A stretch of 64,000 bases of DNA from Streptomyces griseus subsp. griseus. GTDB lineage: Bacteria > Actinomycetota > Actinomycetes > Streptomycetales > Streptomycetaceae. The translations under genes and the position numbers were made by a program. A model generated the notes under the pieces. That model searched no databases. It was not told where the DNA came from and saw nothing but the letters and a program-made list of their open reading frames with translations. Below, piece by piece: positions 7,775 through 16,854 of the stretch; the first letter of the stretch is position 1, and the number at the start of each line of letters is the position of its first letter. The DNA lies in contig NZ_JOJE01000018.1 in assembly GCF_000720255.1 (NCBI RefSeq), positions 127,895 to 191,894 of the forward strand. Reading direction: 5' to 3'.

Positions 7775-9271
7775 TCAGTTGACGTCGCCCATGAGTTCCT
7801 TGACGCGCTTGCGGTACATCCAGACCGCCGCGCCGGCGACGACGGCGAGGGTCGCCTCCAGGGCCACCACGCCCGTCTTGTTGAGGTCGACGCCCGCGAT
7901 GGAGAGCAGGCCGGTCGTGGCGTCACCGGCGGTGACGGCCAGGAACCAGACGCCCATCATCTGGGAGGCGTACTTCGCGGGAGCCATCTTCGTGGTGACG
8001 GACAGGCCGACCGGGGAGATGGTCAGCTCGCCGACGGTCTGCACGAAGTAGATCGCCGCCAGCCACAGCGCGGCCGCCTTGTGACCGCCCTCGGCGATCG
8101 ACAGCGGCGCGAGGAACAGGAAGAACGACGCGCCGACCAGGACCAGGCCCATCGTGAACTTCACGGCCGTGCTCGGCTCCTTGCCGCGCCGCGCCAGCGC
8201 CAGCCACGCCCAGGCGAAGACCGGGGCCAGCGCCATGATCATGACCGGATTGACGGACTGGTACCAGGAGACCGGGAACTCCCAGCCGAAGACGGTGTTC
8301 TTCGCCGACGACTCGGCGAACAGCGACACCGTCGAGCCGCCCTGGTCGTAGATCATCCAGAACACGGCCGCGGCCACGAAGAACCAGATGTACGCGGACA
8401 TCTTCGACTGCTCGGCGCGGGTCAGCTCCTTGTCCCGCTTGATCCGGGCGATGACCAGGATCGGGATGATCACACCGGCGAGGGTGAGCGGGACCAGCAG
8501 CCAGTTCAGCGTGTAGTGGCCGGAGAAGCCGACGATCGCGTAGAAGACCGCCGCGACGCCCGCCCACAGCGCAGACTTGCGCAGCGTGGCCGCCTTCTCC
8601 TCGGCCGAGAGCGGCGTCGGGACGACGCTGGAGCGCGCGCTCAAGTGACGGCTGCCCAGCAGGAACTGGGCGAGACCCAGCGCCATGCCGAGCGCGGCGA
8701 GCGCGAAGCCCAGGTGCCAGCCGACGTTCTCACCGATGGTGCCGATGACCAGCGGGGCCGCGAAGGCACCGAGGTTGATGCCGATGTAGAAGATCGTGAA
8801 GCCGCCGTCGCGGCGCGGATCCTGCGGGCCGTCGTAGAGGTGGCCGACCATCGTGGAGATGTTGGCCTTCAGCAGGCCGGACCCGATCGCGACCAGGCCG
8901 AGGCCCGCGTAGAAGGTGCTGGCGCTCGGCAGGGCCAGGGTCAGGTGGCCCACCATGATGACCGCGCCCGCGACGGCGACCGTCTTGCGGGGACCGAGGA
9001 CACGGTCCGCGAACCAGCCACCGGGGAGGGTGAGCAGGTACACCAGCGACACGTACACCGAGTAGATCGCGGTCGCGGTCGCCGCGCTCAGGTGCAGCCC
9101 GCCCGGTGCCACCAGGTACAGCGGGAGCAGGGCCCTCATGCCGTAGTAGGAGAAGCGCTCCCACATCTCGGTCATGAAGAGAGTGGCCAGTCCTCGTGGG
9201 TGGCCGAAGAAGGTCTTCCCGGTGCCGGGGGTGCCCGGTCGGACCGAGTCCGTCGTCAGGCTGGACGCCAT
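7775..9271 (-). CDS. POT-family proton-dependent peptide transporter
   Basis: 498-residue integral membrane transporter of the POT/PTR2 (DtpT-like) family, which imports di- and tripeptides with protons. Signatures are EMWERFSYYGMRALL near residue 38 (the ExxERFxYY proton-coupling motif), GGWFADRVLGPRKTV (PTR2 signature 1) and FTIFYIGINLGAF. About 12-14 hydrophobic helices are visible along the length. I chose the ATG at 9271 (MASSLTTDSV), which has AAGGAA 7 nt upstream; the longer frame to 9370 reads into non-coding sequence. The two dipeptidase-family genes a few kb away may be functionally related to imported peptides, but that is speculative. Confidence 0.92.
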   Translation of the reverse strand: MASSLTTDSVRPGTPGTGKTFFGHPRGLATLFMTEMWERFSYYGMRALLPLYLVAPGGLHLSAATATAIYSVYVSLVYLLTLPGGWFADRVLGPRKTVAVAGAVIMVGHLTLALPSASTFYAGLGLVAIGSGLLKANISTMVGHLYDGPQDPRRDGGFTIFYIGINLGAFAAPLVIGTIGENVGWHLGFALAALGMALGLAQFLLGSRHLSARSSVVPTPLSAEEKAATLRKSALWAGVAAVFYAIVGFSGHYTLNWLLVPLTLAGVIIPILVIARIKRDKELTRAEQSKMSAYIWFFVAAAVFWMIYDQGGSTVSLFAESSAKNTVFGWEFPVSWYQSVNPVMIMALAPVFAWAWLALARRGKEPSTAVKFTMGLVLVGASFFLFLAPLSIAEGGHKAAALWLAAIYFVQTVGELTISPVGLSVTTKMAPAKYASQMMGVWFLAVTAGDATTGLLSIAGVDLNKTGVVALEATLAVVAGAAVWMYRKRVKELMGDVN

Positions 9272-9540
9272 GGTCGTTCCTTGCTGAGGGGCTTTCCTTT
9301 CGAGGCCGGCGGTTGCCGGCCCGCACACAAAAGAGACCTTCAGCGGCAGATGAGCGCCAAAGGTCCCCACGGTGCTACAGGCGTAGATTCACCATACGGC
9401 AGGACAGTGCCGGATATGGAAGGACTTGAGACAGGGATCACAGGGGATCACGGAACTCTGGGCGCTGTTTCGAAGGTCCCCATCAGAATGACACCCCCTG
9501 ACCGCAGGTCCGTACCAAGATCGCGGCGGGGTTGCGGGGG

Positions 9541-9593
9541 CTCGGTGAGAAACCTGTGCGCAGTTGTGTCCGGCATGTCCCTCGGTAAGAAAC
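9541..9593. repeat. Direct repeat CTCGGTRAGAAAC upstream of the response regulator
   Basis: CTCGGTGAGAAAC (9541-9553) and CTCGGTAAGAAAC (9581-9593) are 40 bp apart in the 374-bp gene-free stretch 9272-9645 between the divergent transporter and response regulator genes. OmpR-type regulators typically bind direct repeats, so this may be an autoregulatory site. Confidence 0.4.
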
Positions 9594-9645
9594 AGAGGCG
9601 TCGATCACACCTATGAGTGACCACCGGGCGGACTACCATCAGCTC

Positions 9646-10323
9646 ATGACCCGTGTACTGCTCGCCGAGGACGATGCGTCCATCTCGGAGCCGCTGGCCC
9701 GCGCACTGCGCCGGGAAGGTTACGAGGTCGAGGTCCGCGAGGACGGCCCGACGGCGCTCGACGCCGGCATCCAGGGCGGCATCGACCTGGTCGTGCTGGA
9801 CCTCGGCCTGCCCGGCATGGACGGGCTCGAGGTGGCCCGCCGGCTGCGTGCCGAAGGGCACACCATCCCCATCCTGATCCTGACCGCGCGCGCCGACGAG
9901 GTGGACACCGTGGTCGGCCTCGACGCGGGCGCCGACGACTACGTCACCAAGCCCTTCCGGCTCGCCGAGCTGCTCGCCCGCGTCCGGGCCCTGCTGCGGC
10001 GCGGCGCCGCCGAGCCGCAGCAGCCGCCCGCCACCCACGGCGTGCGCATCGACGTCGAGTCGCACCGCGCGTGGATGGGTGACGAGGAGCTCCAGCTCAC
10101 CGCCAAGGAGTTCGACCTGCTGCGGGTGCTGGTGCGGGACGCGGGCCGGGTCGTCACCCGCGACCAGCTGATGCGCGAGGTCTGGGACACCACCTGGTGG
10201 TCGTCGACCAAGACCCTCGACATGCACATCTCGTGGCTGCGCAAGAAGCTCGGCGACGACGCGGCGAACCCCCGCTACATCGCGACGGTGCGCGGCGTGG
10301 GCTTCCGCTTCGAGAAGAGCTGA
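9646..10323 (+). CDS. OmpR-family response regulator
   Basis: 225-residue two-domain regulator. The receiver domain has the acidic pocket EDD (residues 8-10), the phosphorylation Asp in VVLDLGLPGMDG (about residue 51), the conserved Thr (LTAR) and Lys (YVTKPF). The C-terminal winged helix (GDEELQLTAKEFDLLRVL, VVTRDQLMREVW, DMHISWLRKKLGD) is OmpR/PhoB type. The start at MTRVLLAEDD follows family length; an in-frame ATG at 9613 would add 11 residues. The cognate kinase gene begins 46 bp downstream in the same direction. The inducing signal is not evident. Confidence 0.93.
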   Translation: MTRVLLAEDDASISEPLARALRREGYEVEVREDGPTALDAGIQGGIDLVVLDLGLPGMDGLEVARRLRAEGHTIPILILTARADEVDTVVGLDAGADDYVTKPFRLAELLARVRALLRRGAAEPQQPPATHGVRIDVESHRAWMGDEELQLTAKEFDLLRVLVRDAGRVVTRDQLMREVWDTTWWSSTKTLDMHISWLRKKLGDDAANPRYIATVRGVGFRFEKS

Positions 10324-10369
10324 GCCCACGGGCTCCCACGGGACAACGGGCTTTCCGGGATAAGAGGAC

Positions 10370-11647
10370 ATGCGCCGCCGACTGATCCAGTCCACGCTCG
10401 CCGTGGTTCTCGTCGTCATCGCGGTCTTCGGCGTGTCCCTGGTGATCGTAGAGAGCCGCACGATCAGCAGCAGCGCCCAGGAACGCGTCGACTCCGAGGC
10501 GGTCCGGCTGGTCGGCATCGTCGACAGCCGGCTGCTCGGCAAGGAGGACGTCACCGAGGACATCCTGCACGAGCAGGTCACCCAGGACCGCTACGCCGTG
10601 ATCACGATCCCCGGACGCCCGGTCATCGAGGTCGGCACCAAACCGGCCGGTGACGTCATCCGCGCCGAGGAGCGGGGCGAGGAGGGCGAGCTCGTCCGGG
10701 TCGAGGAGTCGCGCTCCACCGTGACCCGGGAGGTCGGCCGGACCCTGCTGATCATCGGCGCGGTGGCGCTGCTCGCCGTGATCGCCGCCGTCCTCCTCGC
10801 GATCCGCCAGGCCAACCGTCTGACGTCCCCGCTGACCGACCTCGCCGAGACCGCCGAGCGCCTCGGCTCCGGCGATCCGCGCCCCCGCCACAAGCGGTAC
10901 GGCGTCCATGAGCTGGACCGGGTCGCCGACGTCCTCGACTCCTCCGCCGAGCGCATCGCCCGCATGCTCACCGCCGAGCGACGCCTCGCCGCCGACGCCT
11001 CCCACCAGCTGCGCACACCGCTCACCGCGCTGTCGATGCGCCTGGAGGAGATCACCCTCACCGACGACCCGGACACGGTGAAGGAGGAGGCGACCATCGC
11101 GCTCACGCAGGTCGAGCGGCTCACGGACGTCGTCGAGCGCCTCCTGACCAACTCCCGTGACCCCCGCACGGGCTCCGCCGTCTCCTTCGACCTGGACGAG
11201 GTCATCCAGCAGCAGCTCGCGGAGTGGCGCCCCGCCTACCGCAGCGCGGGCCGCGCCATCGTCAGCTCGGGCAAGCGCCATCTCCAGGCCGTCGGGACAC
11301 CCGGCGCGGTGGCGCAGGTGCTGGCGGCGCTGATCGAGAACTCGCTGATGCACGGGGGCGGCACGGTGGCGCTGCGCACCCGCGTCATCGGCAACCAGGC
11401 GGTCGTCGAGGTGACCGACGAGGGCCCCGGCGTCCCCGCCGACCTCGGGGCGCGGATCTTCGAGCGGACGATCAGCGGACGCAATTCCACCGGCATCGGC
11501 CTGGCCGTCGCCCGCGACCTCGCGGAGGCCGACGGAGGCCGCCTGGAGATGCTCCAGGCCCAGCCGCCGGTCTTCGGCCTGTTCCTGTCCCGCGAGCCCA
11601 TCAAGCGCTCCCTGGTGCCGGACGAGGACGAGCCGACGGTCCGCTGA
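10370..11647 (+). CDS. Sensor histidine kinase (HAMP, HisKA, HATPase)
   Basis: 425-residue membrane sensor kinase paired with the upstream OmpR regulator. Residues ~7-29 are a first membrane helix (TLAVVLVVIAVFGVSLVIV), ~90 residues are extracytoplasmic, and a second helix lies near residues 122-145 (LLIIGAVALLAVIAAVLLA). Then come a HAMP linker (NRLTSPLTDLAETAERLG), a dimerisation/phosphoacceptor helix (DASHQLRTPLTAL, His about residue 208) and a HATPase domain (N-box LIENSLMHGGG, G1 VTDEGPGVP, G2 TGIGLAVARDLAEADGG). The small sensor domain has no recognisable fold. Confidence 0.92.
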   Translation: MRRRLIQSTLAVVLVVIAVFGVSLVIVESRTISSSAQERVDSEAVRLVGIVDSRLLGKEDVTEDILHEQVTQDRYAVITIPGRPVIEVGTKPAGDVIRAEERGEEGELVRVEESRSTVTREVGRTLLIIGAVALLAVIAAVLLAIRQANRLTSPLTDLAETAERLGSGDPRPRHKRYGVHELDRVADVLDSSAERIARMLTAERRLAADASHQLRTPLTALSMRLEEITLTDDPDTVKEEATIALTQVERLTDVVERLLTNSRDPRTGSAVSFDLDEVIQQQLAEWRPAYRSAGRAIVSSGKRHLQAVGTPGAVAQVLAALIENSLMHGGGTVALRTRVIGNQAVVEVTDEGPGVPADLGARIFERTISGRNSTGIGLAVARDLAEADGGRLEMLQAQPPVFGLFLSREPIKRSLVPDEDEPTVR

Positions 11648-11701
11648 GGCCGACGCGCGCTCCAGCCCCGCCACGCGCCCCCGGCCCTCGCACGACGCGC
11701 G

Positions 11702-12202
11702 TCAGCTGACCCGCGACCTCGGCTTCTCCTGTGCCTCCGCCTCCAGGAACGACTCCGCGTCGGCCACGGCCTCCCGGGCCGGCAGCGTGCGGAACACCCA
11801 GCTGCGGTAGGACCAGAACCGGAAGAGCGTCGCGACGCCGATGCCGAGGAACTTGAAGATGTTGCTCTGCAGCGGGCTGTCCCAGCCGAATCCGTACGTC
11901 GCCACGTACAGAACGCCGTTCTCGATGACCAGGCCGATCGCGCTGAACAGCAGGAACAGCGTGAGTTCCTTGGTTCGGCGGCTCCGGTCGCGATCCCGGT
12001 AGGTGAAGTAGCGGAAGCCGAAGTAGTTGAAGATGATCGCCACGACGGTCGCGATCACACTGGCCCGCACCACCTGGAGGTCGGTGACGTGGCGTACCAG
12101 GTTGAACACACCCAGGTTGACGAGAGTTCCGGCACCACCCACGGCACCGAACTTGGCCACTTCGTGCACGAGCCGTCGAAGCCCGGAGGAACCACGTTCC
12201 AT
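11702..12202 (-). CDS. GtrA-family membrane protein
   Basis: 166-residue protein with four membrane helices of the GtrA/DPMS-associated family, thought to help flip polyprenyl-linked sugars or otherwise assist cell-surface glycosylation. Recognisable segments are FGAVGGAGTLVNLGVFNLV, VIATVVAIIFNYFGFRYFTYRDR (the NY-x-xxR..F motif of GtrA) and FKFLGIGVATLFRFWSYRSWVF. It is divergent from purK with a 196-bp intergenic region and convergent with the kinase gene. A GtrA-like gene next to purK/purE is also seen in Mycobacterium, so the pairing is old and not informative about substrate. Confidence 0.88.
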   Translation of the reverse strand: MERGSSGLRRLVHEVAKFGAVGGAGTLVNLGVFNLVRHVTDLQVVRASVIATVVAIIFNYFGFRYFTYRDRDRSRRTKELTLFLLFSAIGLVIENGVLYVATYGFGWDSPLQSNIFKFLGIGVATLFRFWSYRSWVFRTLPAREAVADAESFLEAEAQEKPRSRVS

Positions 12203-12398
12203 GGTCGTACAGGCCCCCGTCCGGTCGGATTCGTCAACCCAGTCATGCTAACCACCCCCTCCGGGGATTGCCTGTGGACCGGCTCACGGGTCGGCCACAG
12301 CACGGAAAGAGGTCGTGAAACACCCGTTATGAGGCCGGAAAGGGATGGGTAAGAGGGACTGAATCAGGGCCGCGCGGCCCGGCCGATACCCTAGGGGC

Positions 12399-13538
12399 GT
12401 GACGTTCCCGGTAGTCGGCATGGTCGGCGGGGGCCAGCTCGCGCGTATGACACACGAAGCGGGCATCCCGTTGGGCATCAGGTTCAAGCTCCTCAGTGAC
12501 ACCCCTCAGGACTCCGCGGCGCAGGTCGTGAACGATGTCGTCATCGGCGACTATCGCGACCTGGAGACGCTGCGCGAGTTCGCGCGCGGCTGTGACGTGA
12601 TCACCTTCGATCACGAACACGTGCCGACCGAGCACCTCAGAGCCCTGGAGGCGGACGGTATTCCCGTGCGCCCCGGCCCCGACGCGCTCGTGCACGCCCA
12701 GGACAAGGGCGTGATGCGCGCGAAACTCGACGCGATCGGTGTGCCGTGCCCCAGGCACCGCATCGTGAGCGACCCGCGGGACGTGGCCGCGTTCGCCGCC
12801 GAGGGCGACGGCTTCCCGGTCGTCCTCAAGACCGTCCGCGGCGGCTACGACGGCAAGGGCGTGTGGGTGGTGGACTCCGTCGAGGAGGCAGCCGACCCCT
12901 TCCGCGCCGGCGTCCCCGTGCTCGCCGAGGAGAAGGTCGACTTCGTCCGCGAGCTCGCCGCCAACGTGGTGCGCTCCCCGCACGGCCAGGCCGTGGCCTA
13001 CCCGGTCGTCGAGTCGCAGCAGGTCGACGGCGTCTGCGACACGGTGATCGCGCCCGCCCCCGACCTCGACCACGGCCTGGCCCTGCGCGCCGAGGAGATG
13101 GCGCTGCGGATCGCCCAGGAACTCGGTGTCGTCGGCCACCTCGCCGTCGAGCTGTTCCAGACCCGCGACGGCCGCATCCTCGTCAACGAACTGGCGATGC
13201 GCCCCCACAACTCGGGCCACTGGTCGATGGACGGCGCGGTCACCTCGCAGTTCGCCAACCACGTCCGCGCGGTGCTGGACCTGCCCCTCGGCGACCCGCG
13301 CCCGCGCGCGACGTGGACGGTCATGGTCAACGTCCTCGGCGGCGACTTCCCGGACATGTACGCGGCGTACCTGCACTGCATGGCCCGCGACCCCCAGCTG
13401 AAGATCCACATGTACGGCAAGGACGTGAAGCCCGGCCGCAAGGTCGGACACGTCAACACATACGGCGACGACCTGGACGACGTTCTCGAACGCGCACGTC
13501 ACGCTGCCGGCTACCTGAGAGGCACGATCACCGAATGA
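12399..13538 (+). CDS. purK: 5-(carboxyamino)imidazole ribonucleotide synthase PurK
   Basis: 379-residue ATP-grasp enzyme that carboxylates AIR with bicarbonate and ATP to N5-CAIR in purine synthesis. The N-terminal dinucleotide-like fold ([14 protein letters not shown]) and ATP-grasp signatures ([48 protein letters not shown]) are all present at expected spacing. The start is a GTG just 8 nt after a TACCCT hexamer, so the mRNA may be nearly leaderless. The stop overlaps the purE start (ATGA, 13535-13538), ensuring coupled synthesis. Confidence 0.97.
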   Translation: MTFPVVGMVGGGQLARMTHEAGIPLGIRFKLLSDTPQDSAAQVVNDVVIGDYRDLETLREFARGCDVITFDHEHVPTEHLRALEADGIPVRPGPDALVHAQDKGVMRAKLDAIGVPCPRHRIVSDPRDVAAFAAEGDGFPVVLKTVRGGYDGKGVWVVDSVEEAADPFRAGVPVLAEEKVDFVRELAANVVRSPHGQAVAYPVVESQQVDGVCDTVIAPAPDLDHGLALRAEEMALRIAQELGVVGHLAVELFQTRDGRILVNELAMRPHNSGHWSMDGAVTSQFANHVRAVLDLPLGDPRPRATWTVMVNVLGGDFPDMYAAYLHCMARDPQLKIHMYGKDVKPGRKVGHVNTYGDDLDDVLERARHAAGYLRGTITE

Positions 13539-14059
13539 GCCCAGTTGTAGGCATCGTCATGGGTTCGGACTCCGACTGGCCCGTCATGGAGGCCGCCGCC
13601 CAGGCCCTCGACGAGTTCGAGATCGCGTACGAGGTCGACGTCGTCTCCGCGCACCGCATGCCGCGCGAGATGATCGCGTACGGCGAGCAGGCGGCGGACC
13701 GGGGTCTCAAGGTGATCATCGCGGGTGCGGGCGGCGCCGCCCATCTGCCCGGCATGCTCGCCTCCGTCACCCCGCTGCCGGTGATCGGCGTGCCCGTGCC
13801 GCTGAAGTACCTGGACGGCATGGACTCGCTGCTGTCGATCGTGCAGATGCCGGCCGGTGTCCCGGTCGCCACCGTCTCGGTCGCCGGCGCGCGCAACGCC
13901 GGCCTGCTCGCGGCCCGCATCCTCGCCGCGCACGACGAGGAACTCCTCGGCCGCATGCGTGAGTTCCAGCAGGAACTGAACGACCAGGCCACCGAGAAGG
14001 GCAAGCGCCTGCGCTCCAAGGTCGAGGGCTCGGGCAGCGGCTTCGGCTTCGGGAAGTGA
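13535..14059 (+). CDS. purE: N5-CAIR mutase PurE
   Basis: 174-residue class I PurE that moves the carboxyl group of N5-CAIR to give CAIR. Diagnostic motifs are [13 protein letters not shown] (substrate loop with the catalytic Asp), [11 protein letters not shown] (active-site SAHR) and [13 protein letters not shown]. The C-terminus has an extra Lys/Ser/Gly tail ([15 protein letters not shown]). It is coupled to purK by a 4-bp overlap, and its own stop touches the start region of a membrane dipeptidase gene, which is probably co-transcribed. Confidence 0.97.
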   Translation: MSPVVGIVMGSDSDWPVMEAAAQALDEFEIAYEVDVVSAHRMPREMIAYGEQAADRGLKVIIAGAGGAAHLPGMLASVTPLPVIGVPVPLKYLDGMDSLLSIVQMPAGVPVATVSVAGARNAGLLAARILAAHDEELLGRMREFQQELNDQATEKGKRLRSKVEGSGSGFGFGK

Positions 14060-14064
14060 CGCCG

Positions 14065-15243
14065 ATGACCTCGGTGGACGAAGCCCGGGAACTGTTGCGG
14101 GAGTTCCCCGTCGTCGACGGGCACAACGACCTCCCCTGGGCGCTGCGGGAGCAGGTGCGCTACGACCTCGACGCCCGTGACATCGCGGCCTCCCAGAGCG
14201 CCCACCTCCACACCGACCTCCCCCGCCTGCGCGAGGGCGGCGTCGGTGCGCAGTACTGGTCGGTGTACGTCCGCGCGGACCTGCCGGACGCCGTCCCGGC
14301 GACGCTGGAACAGATCGACTGCGTACGGCAGCTGATCGCGCGGTATCCGACGGACCTGCGGGGCGCCCTGACCGCGGCCGACATGGAGGAGGCGCGCGCG
14401 GAGGGCCGTATCGCCTCGCTGATGGGCGCGGAGGGCGGCCACTCCATCGCGAACTCGCTGGGCACCCTGCGCGGGCTGTACGGACTCGGCGTGCGCTACA
14501 TGACCCTCACGCACAACGACAACGTGGCGTGGGCGGACTCGGCGACGGACACCCCGGCGGTCGGCGGACTGTCGGCGTTCGGGCGCGAGGTGGTCCGGGA
14601 GATGAACCGTCTCGGCATGCTCGTCGACCTCTCCCACGTGGCGGCGACGACCATGCGGGACGCGCTGGGCGCGACGAGCGCCCCGGTGATCTTCTCCCAC
14701 TCCTCGTCACGGGCCGTCTGCGACCATCCGCGCAACATCCCGGACGACGTGCTGGAGCGGCTGCCCGGCAACGGCGGTGTGGCGATGGTGACGTTCGTGC
14801 CGAAGTTCGTGCTCCAGGCGGCCGTGGACTGGACCGCCAGGGCCGACGACAACATGCGCGCCCACGGCTTCCACCACCTCGACACCACGGCCGAGGCGAT
14901 GAAGGTCCACCGTGCCTTCGAGGAGCGCGACCCGCGTCCGGTCGCCACCGTGTCCACGGTCGCCGACCATCTCGACCACATGCGTGAGGTCGCCGGCGTC
15001 GACCACCTCGGCATCGGCGGCGACTACGACGGCACCGCGTTCACCCCTGACGGACTGAACGACGTCTCCGGCTACCCGAACCTGATCGCGGAACTGCTCG
15101 ACCGTGGCTGGTCGAAGTCCGACCTGGCCAAGCTGACCTGGCGGAACGCGGTACGGGTGCTGGGCGCGGCGGAGGACGTGGCCCGCGACCTTCAGGCCAC
15201 GCGTGCGCCGTCCCGCGCCACGATCGAGTCGCTCGACGGCTGA
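14065..15243 (+). CDS. Membrane dipeptidase (renal dipeptidase family), intact
   Basis: 392-residue peptidase M19-family zinc enzyme that hydrolyses dipeptides. The metal and catalytic residues of the family are present: HxD in [10 protein letters not shown], Glu in LMGAEGGHS, His in MTLTHND, His in VDLSHVA, His-Arg in FSHSSSR and Asp in GIGGDYDG. I chose ATG 14065, 8 nt after GGGAAG; a GTG at 14056 overlapping the purE stop is an alternative. It is coupled to purK-purE. Its last 52 bp overlap the 3' end of the convergent OYE gene. A degenerate paralogue lies at 16855-17964. Confidence 0.92.
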   Translation: MTSVDEARELLREFPVVDGHNDLPWALREQVRYDLDARDIAASQSAHLHTDLPRLREGGVGAQYWSVYVRADLPDAVPATLEQIDCVRQLIARYPTDLRGALTAADMEEARAEGRIASLMGAEGGHSIANSLGTLRGLYGLGVRYMTLTHNDNVAWADSATDTPAVGGLSAFGREVVREMNRLGMLVDLSHVAATTMRDALGATSAPVIFSHSSSRAVCDHPRNIPDDVLERLPGNGGVAMVTFVPKFVLQAAVDWTARADDNMRAHGFHHLDTTAEAMKVHRAFEERDPRPVATVSTVADHLDHMREVAGVDHLGIGGDYDGTAFTPDGLNDVSGYPNLIAELLDRGWSKSDLAKLTWRNAVRVLGAAEDVARDLQATRAPSRATIESLDG

Positions 15244-16319
15244 TCCAGGGCGGGGTAGTCGGTGTAGCCGGTCGCCCCGCCCGTGTACATCAGGTACCGG
15301 TCGCGCACCGCATTGAGCGGTGCGCCCCGCCGCAGCCGGGTGACCAGGTCGGGGTTGGCCAGGAAGGGCCGGCCGAGTGCGACCAGGTCGGCCCCGGCGG
15401 CCAGGAGCCGCTCGGAGGCGCTGAGCACGGCCTCCGTGGACATGTCCCGCAGCACCGGGTTGGCGATGAGCGTCCCGGGCCATCCCTCCCGCAACGTCCG
15501 GTACACCGGCGAGTCCGGGTCGGCGTGCACGAGGTGCAGATACGCCAGACCCAGCCCGCCGAGCCGCTCGACGAGCGCCGGGTAGAGCTCCTCCGTCTCG
15601 CCCTCGGCGATGCCGTTGACCGTGCCCCCGGGGGAGACCCTCAGCCCCACCCGTTCGGCGCCGATCTCGGCGGCCACGGCCTCGGTCACCTCGGCGGTGA
15701 ACCGGATCCGAGCGGCGACCGGGCCGCCGTAGACGTCGGTACGGCGGTTGGTGTTGTGAGCCAGGAACTGGTGCAGGAGGTGGCCGTTGGCGGAGTGCAC
15801 CTCCACGCCCTCGAACCCGGCGTCCAGGGCGTTTCGTGCGGCCCTGGCGAAGTCGGCGACAGTGGTGCGGATGTCGTCCGGGGTCATCTCGCGGGGGGTG
15901 ACGGACGGCTGGTGACCGTCCGGCGTGAAGATCGTCTCGGGCAGCGGGACCGGTGAGGGCGCGACCGGGGTCAGCCCGCTCGTCGCGGGATGGCCGACCC
16001 GGCCGCCGTGCTGGAGCTGCAGGAACATTCGCCCGCCGGCCTCCCGCACCGCGTCGGTGACCTGCCGCCAGCCCGCCACGTGCCGCGGGGTGTGGATGGC
16101 GGTGATGTTCGGGTACGTCTGCCCGACCGGGTTCGGTGTCGAGGCCTCGGCGATGATCAGCCCGGCGGATGCGCGCTGGGCGTAGTAGGTGGTCATGAGC
16201 GGGGTGGGGGTGCCGTCGGCGGCGGCTCGGTTCCGGGTGAGCGGCGCCATGACGAGACGGTGGGGGAGTGCGAGCTGCCCCAGCCGGGCCGGTTCGAAGA
16301 GCTGTGTCGTGTGCGTCAT
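15192..16319 (-). CDS. Old Yellow Enzyme-type alkene reductase (FMN)
   Basis: 375-residue FMN-dependent ene-reductase of the OYE/NemA family, which reduces activated alkenes and other electrophiles with NADPH. The TIM-barrel start ([25 protein letters not shown]), the substrate-binding His-Asn pair ([15 protein letters not shown]), and the FMN-phosphate segment ([16 protein letters not shown]) are visible. The ATG at 16319 coincides with the predicted transcription start, so the mRNA is probably leaderless. It is divergent from a MerR regulator gene whose palindromic operator lies in its promoter, indicating induction by an electrophile-type signal. The 3' end overlaps the dipeptidase gene. 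Confidence 0.93.
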   Translation of the reverse strand: MTHTTQLFEPARLGQLALPHRLVMAPLTRNRAAADGTPTPLMTTYYAQRASAGLIIAEASTPNPVGQTYPNITAIHTPRHVAGWRQVTDAVREAGGRMFLQLQHGGRVGHPATSGLTPVAPSPVPLPETIFTPDGHQPSVTPREMTPDDIRTTVADFARAARNALDAGFEGVEVHSANGHLLHQFLAHNTNRRTDVYGGPVAARIRFTAEVTEAVAAEIGAERVGLRVSPGGTVNGIAEGETEELYPALVERLGGLGLAYLHLVHADPDSPVYRTLREGWPGTLIANPVLRDMSTEAVLSASERLLAAGADLVALGRPFLANPDLVTRLRRGAPLNAVRDRYLMYTGGATGYTDYPALDQPSSDSIVARDGARVA

Positions 16320-16325
16320 GCCCGT

Positions 16326-16357
16326 ACGCTAGAACCTGACACCAGTGTCAGATTCAA
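16326..16357 (-). promoter_or_regulatory. MerR-type operator/promoter of the OYE gene
   Basis: On the minus strand a -35 TTGAAT (16357-16352) and a -10 TAGCGT (16331-16326) are spaced by 20 bp. The spacer holds the palindrome CTGACAC-CA-GTGTCAG (plus-strand 16336-16351). MerR-family promoters characteristically have 19-20 bp spacers with the dyad between the elements. The predicted start site falls on the A of the OYE ATG. Confidence 0.75.
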
Positions 16358-16371
16358 GCCCTGGAGTGGGT

Positions 16372-16731
16372 ATGCGGATCGGTGAACTGGCCCGGCGCAC
16401 GGGCGTGAGCGAGCGGTCCCTGCGCTACTACGAGACGCAGGAGCTGCTGCGTCCCGAGCGCACGCCCGGCGGTCACCGGGACTACCCGGAGTCGGCCGTC
16501 GATCGGGTCGTCCGCATCCAGGAGCTGTTCGCGTCCGGGCTGCACAGCTCGAAGATCGCACAGCTGCTGCCCTGCATGCGGGACACCGACGGCGGGCCCT
16601 CCGTCCGCGCCACGCCGAAACTGGTCGCCGACCTCACCGCCGAGCGCGACCGCATCGACCGGATGATCAGCGACCTGGTCCGCTCCCGGGACACCCTGGA
16701 CGAGGTCATCCAGGTGGCCCAGGGCCGCTGA
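16372..16731 (+). CDS. MerR-family transcriptional regulator
   Basis: 119-residue regulator with a MerR winged helix at the N-terminus (MRIGELARRTGVSERSLRYYETQELLRPER), a second DNA-contacting segment (GGHRDYPESAVDRV) and a C-terminal dimerisation coiled coil (LVADLTAERDRIDRMISDLVRSRDTLDEVI). The ATG at 16372 has GGAG 6 nt upstream. A longer frame starting at GTG 16345 would begin inside the operator and is rejected. It lacks a large effector domain; a CMRD segment before the coiled coil has a single Cys. It most likely controls the divergent alkene reductase. Confidence 0.92.
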   Translation: MRIGELARRTGVSERSLRYYETQELLRPERTPGGHRDYPESAVDRVVRIQELFASGLHSSKIAQLLPCMRDTDGGPSVRATPKLVADLTAERDRIDRMISDLVRSRDTLDEVIQVAQGR

Positions 16732-16854
16732 CCGGCGAGGCCGGGACCGGGGGAGCACCCCGAACGCCCCACCCACCAGGAAGCCGCCCCGGCTCCGTGG
16801 GACGGTGAACCGTACTGCTGATCAGGACGCCGATCACGACGTACGGAGACCTCC

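Noticed and set aside
16345..16371. Longer start (GTG 16345) for the MerR gene
   Set aside because: The GTG is inside the operator palindrome; ATG 16372 has a proper ribosome site and matches family length.
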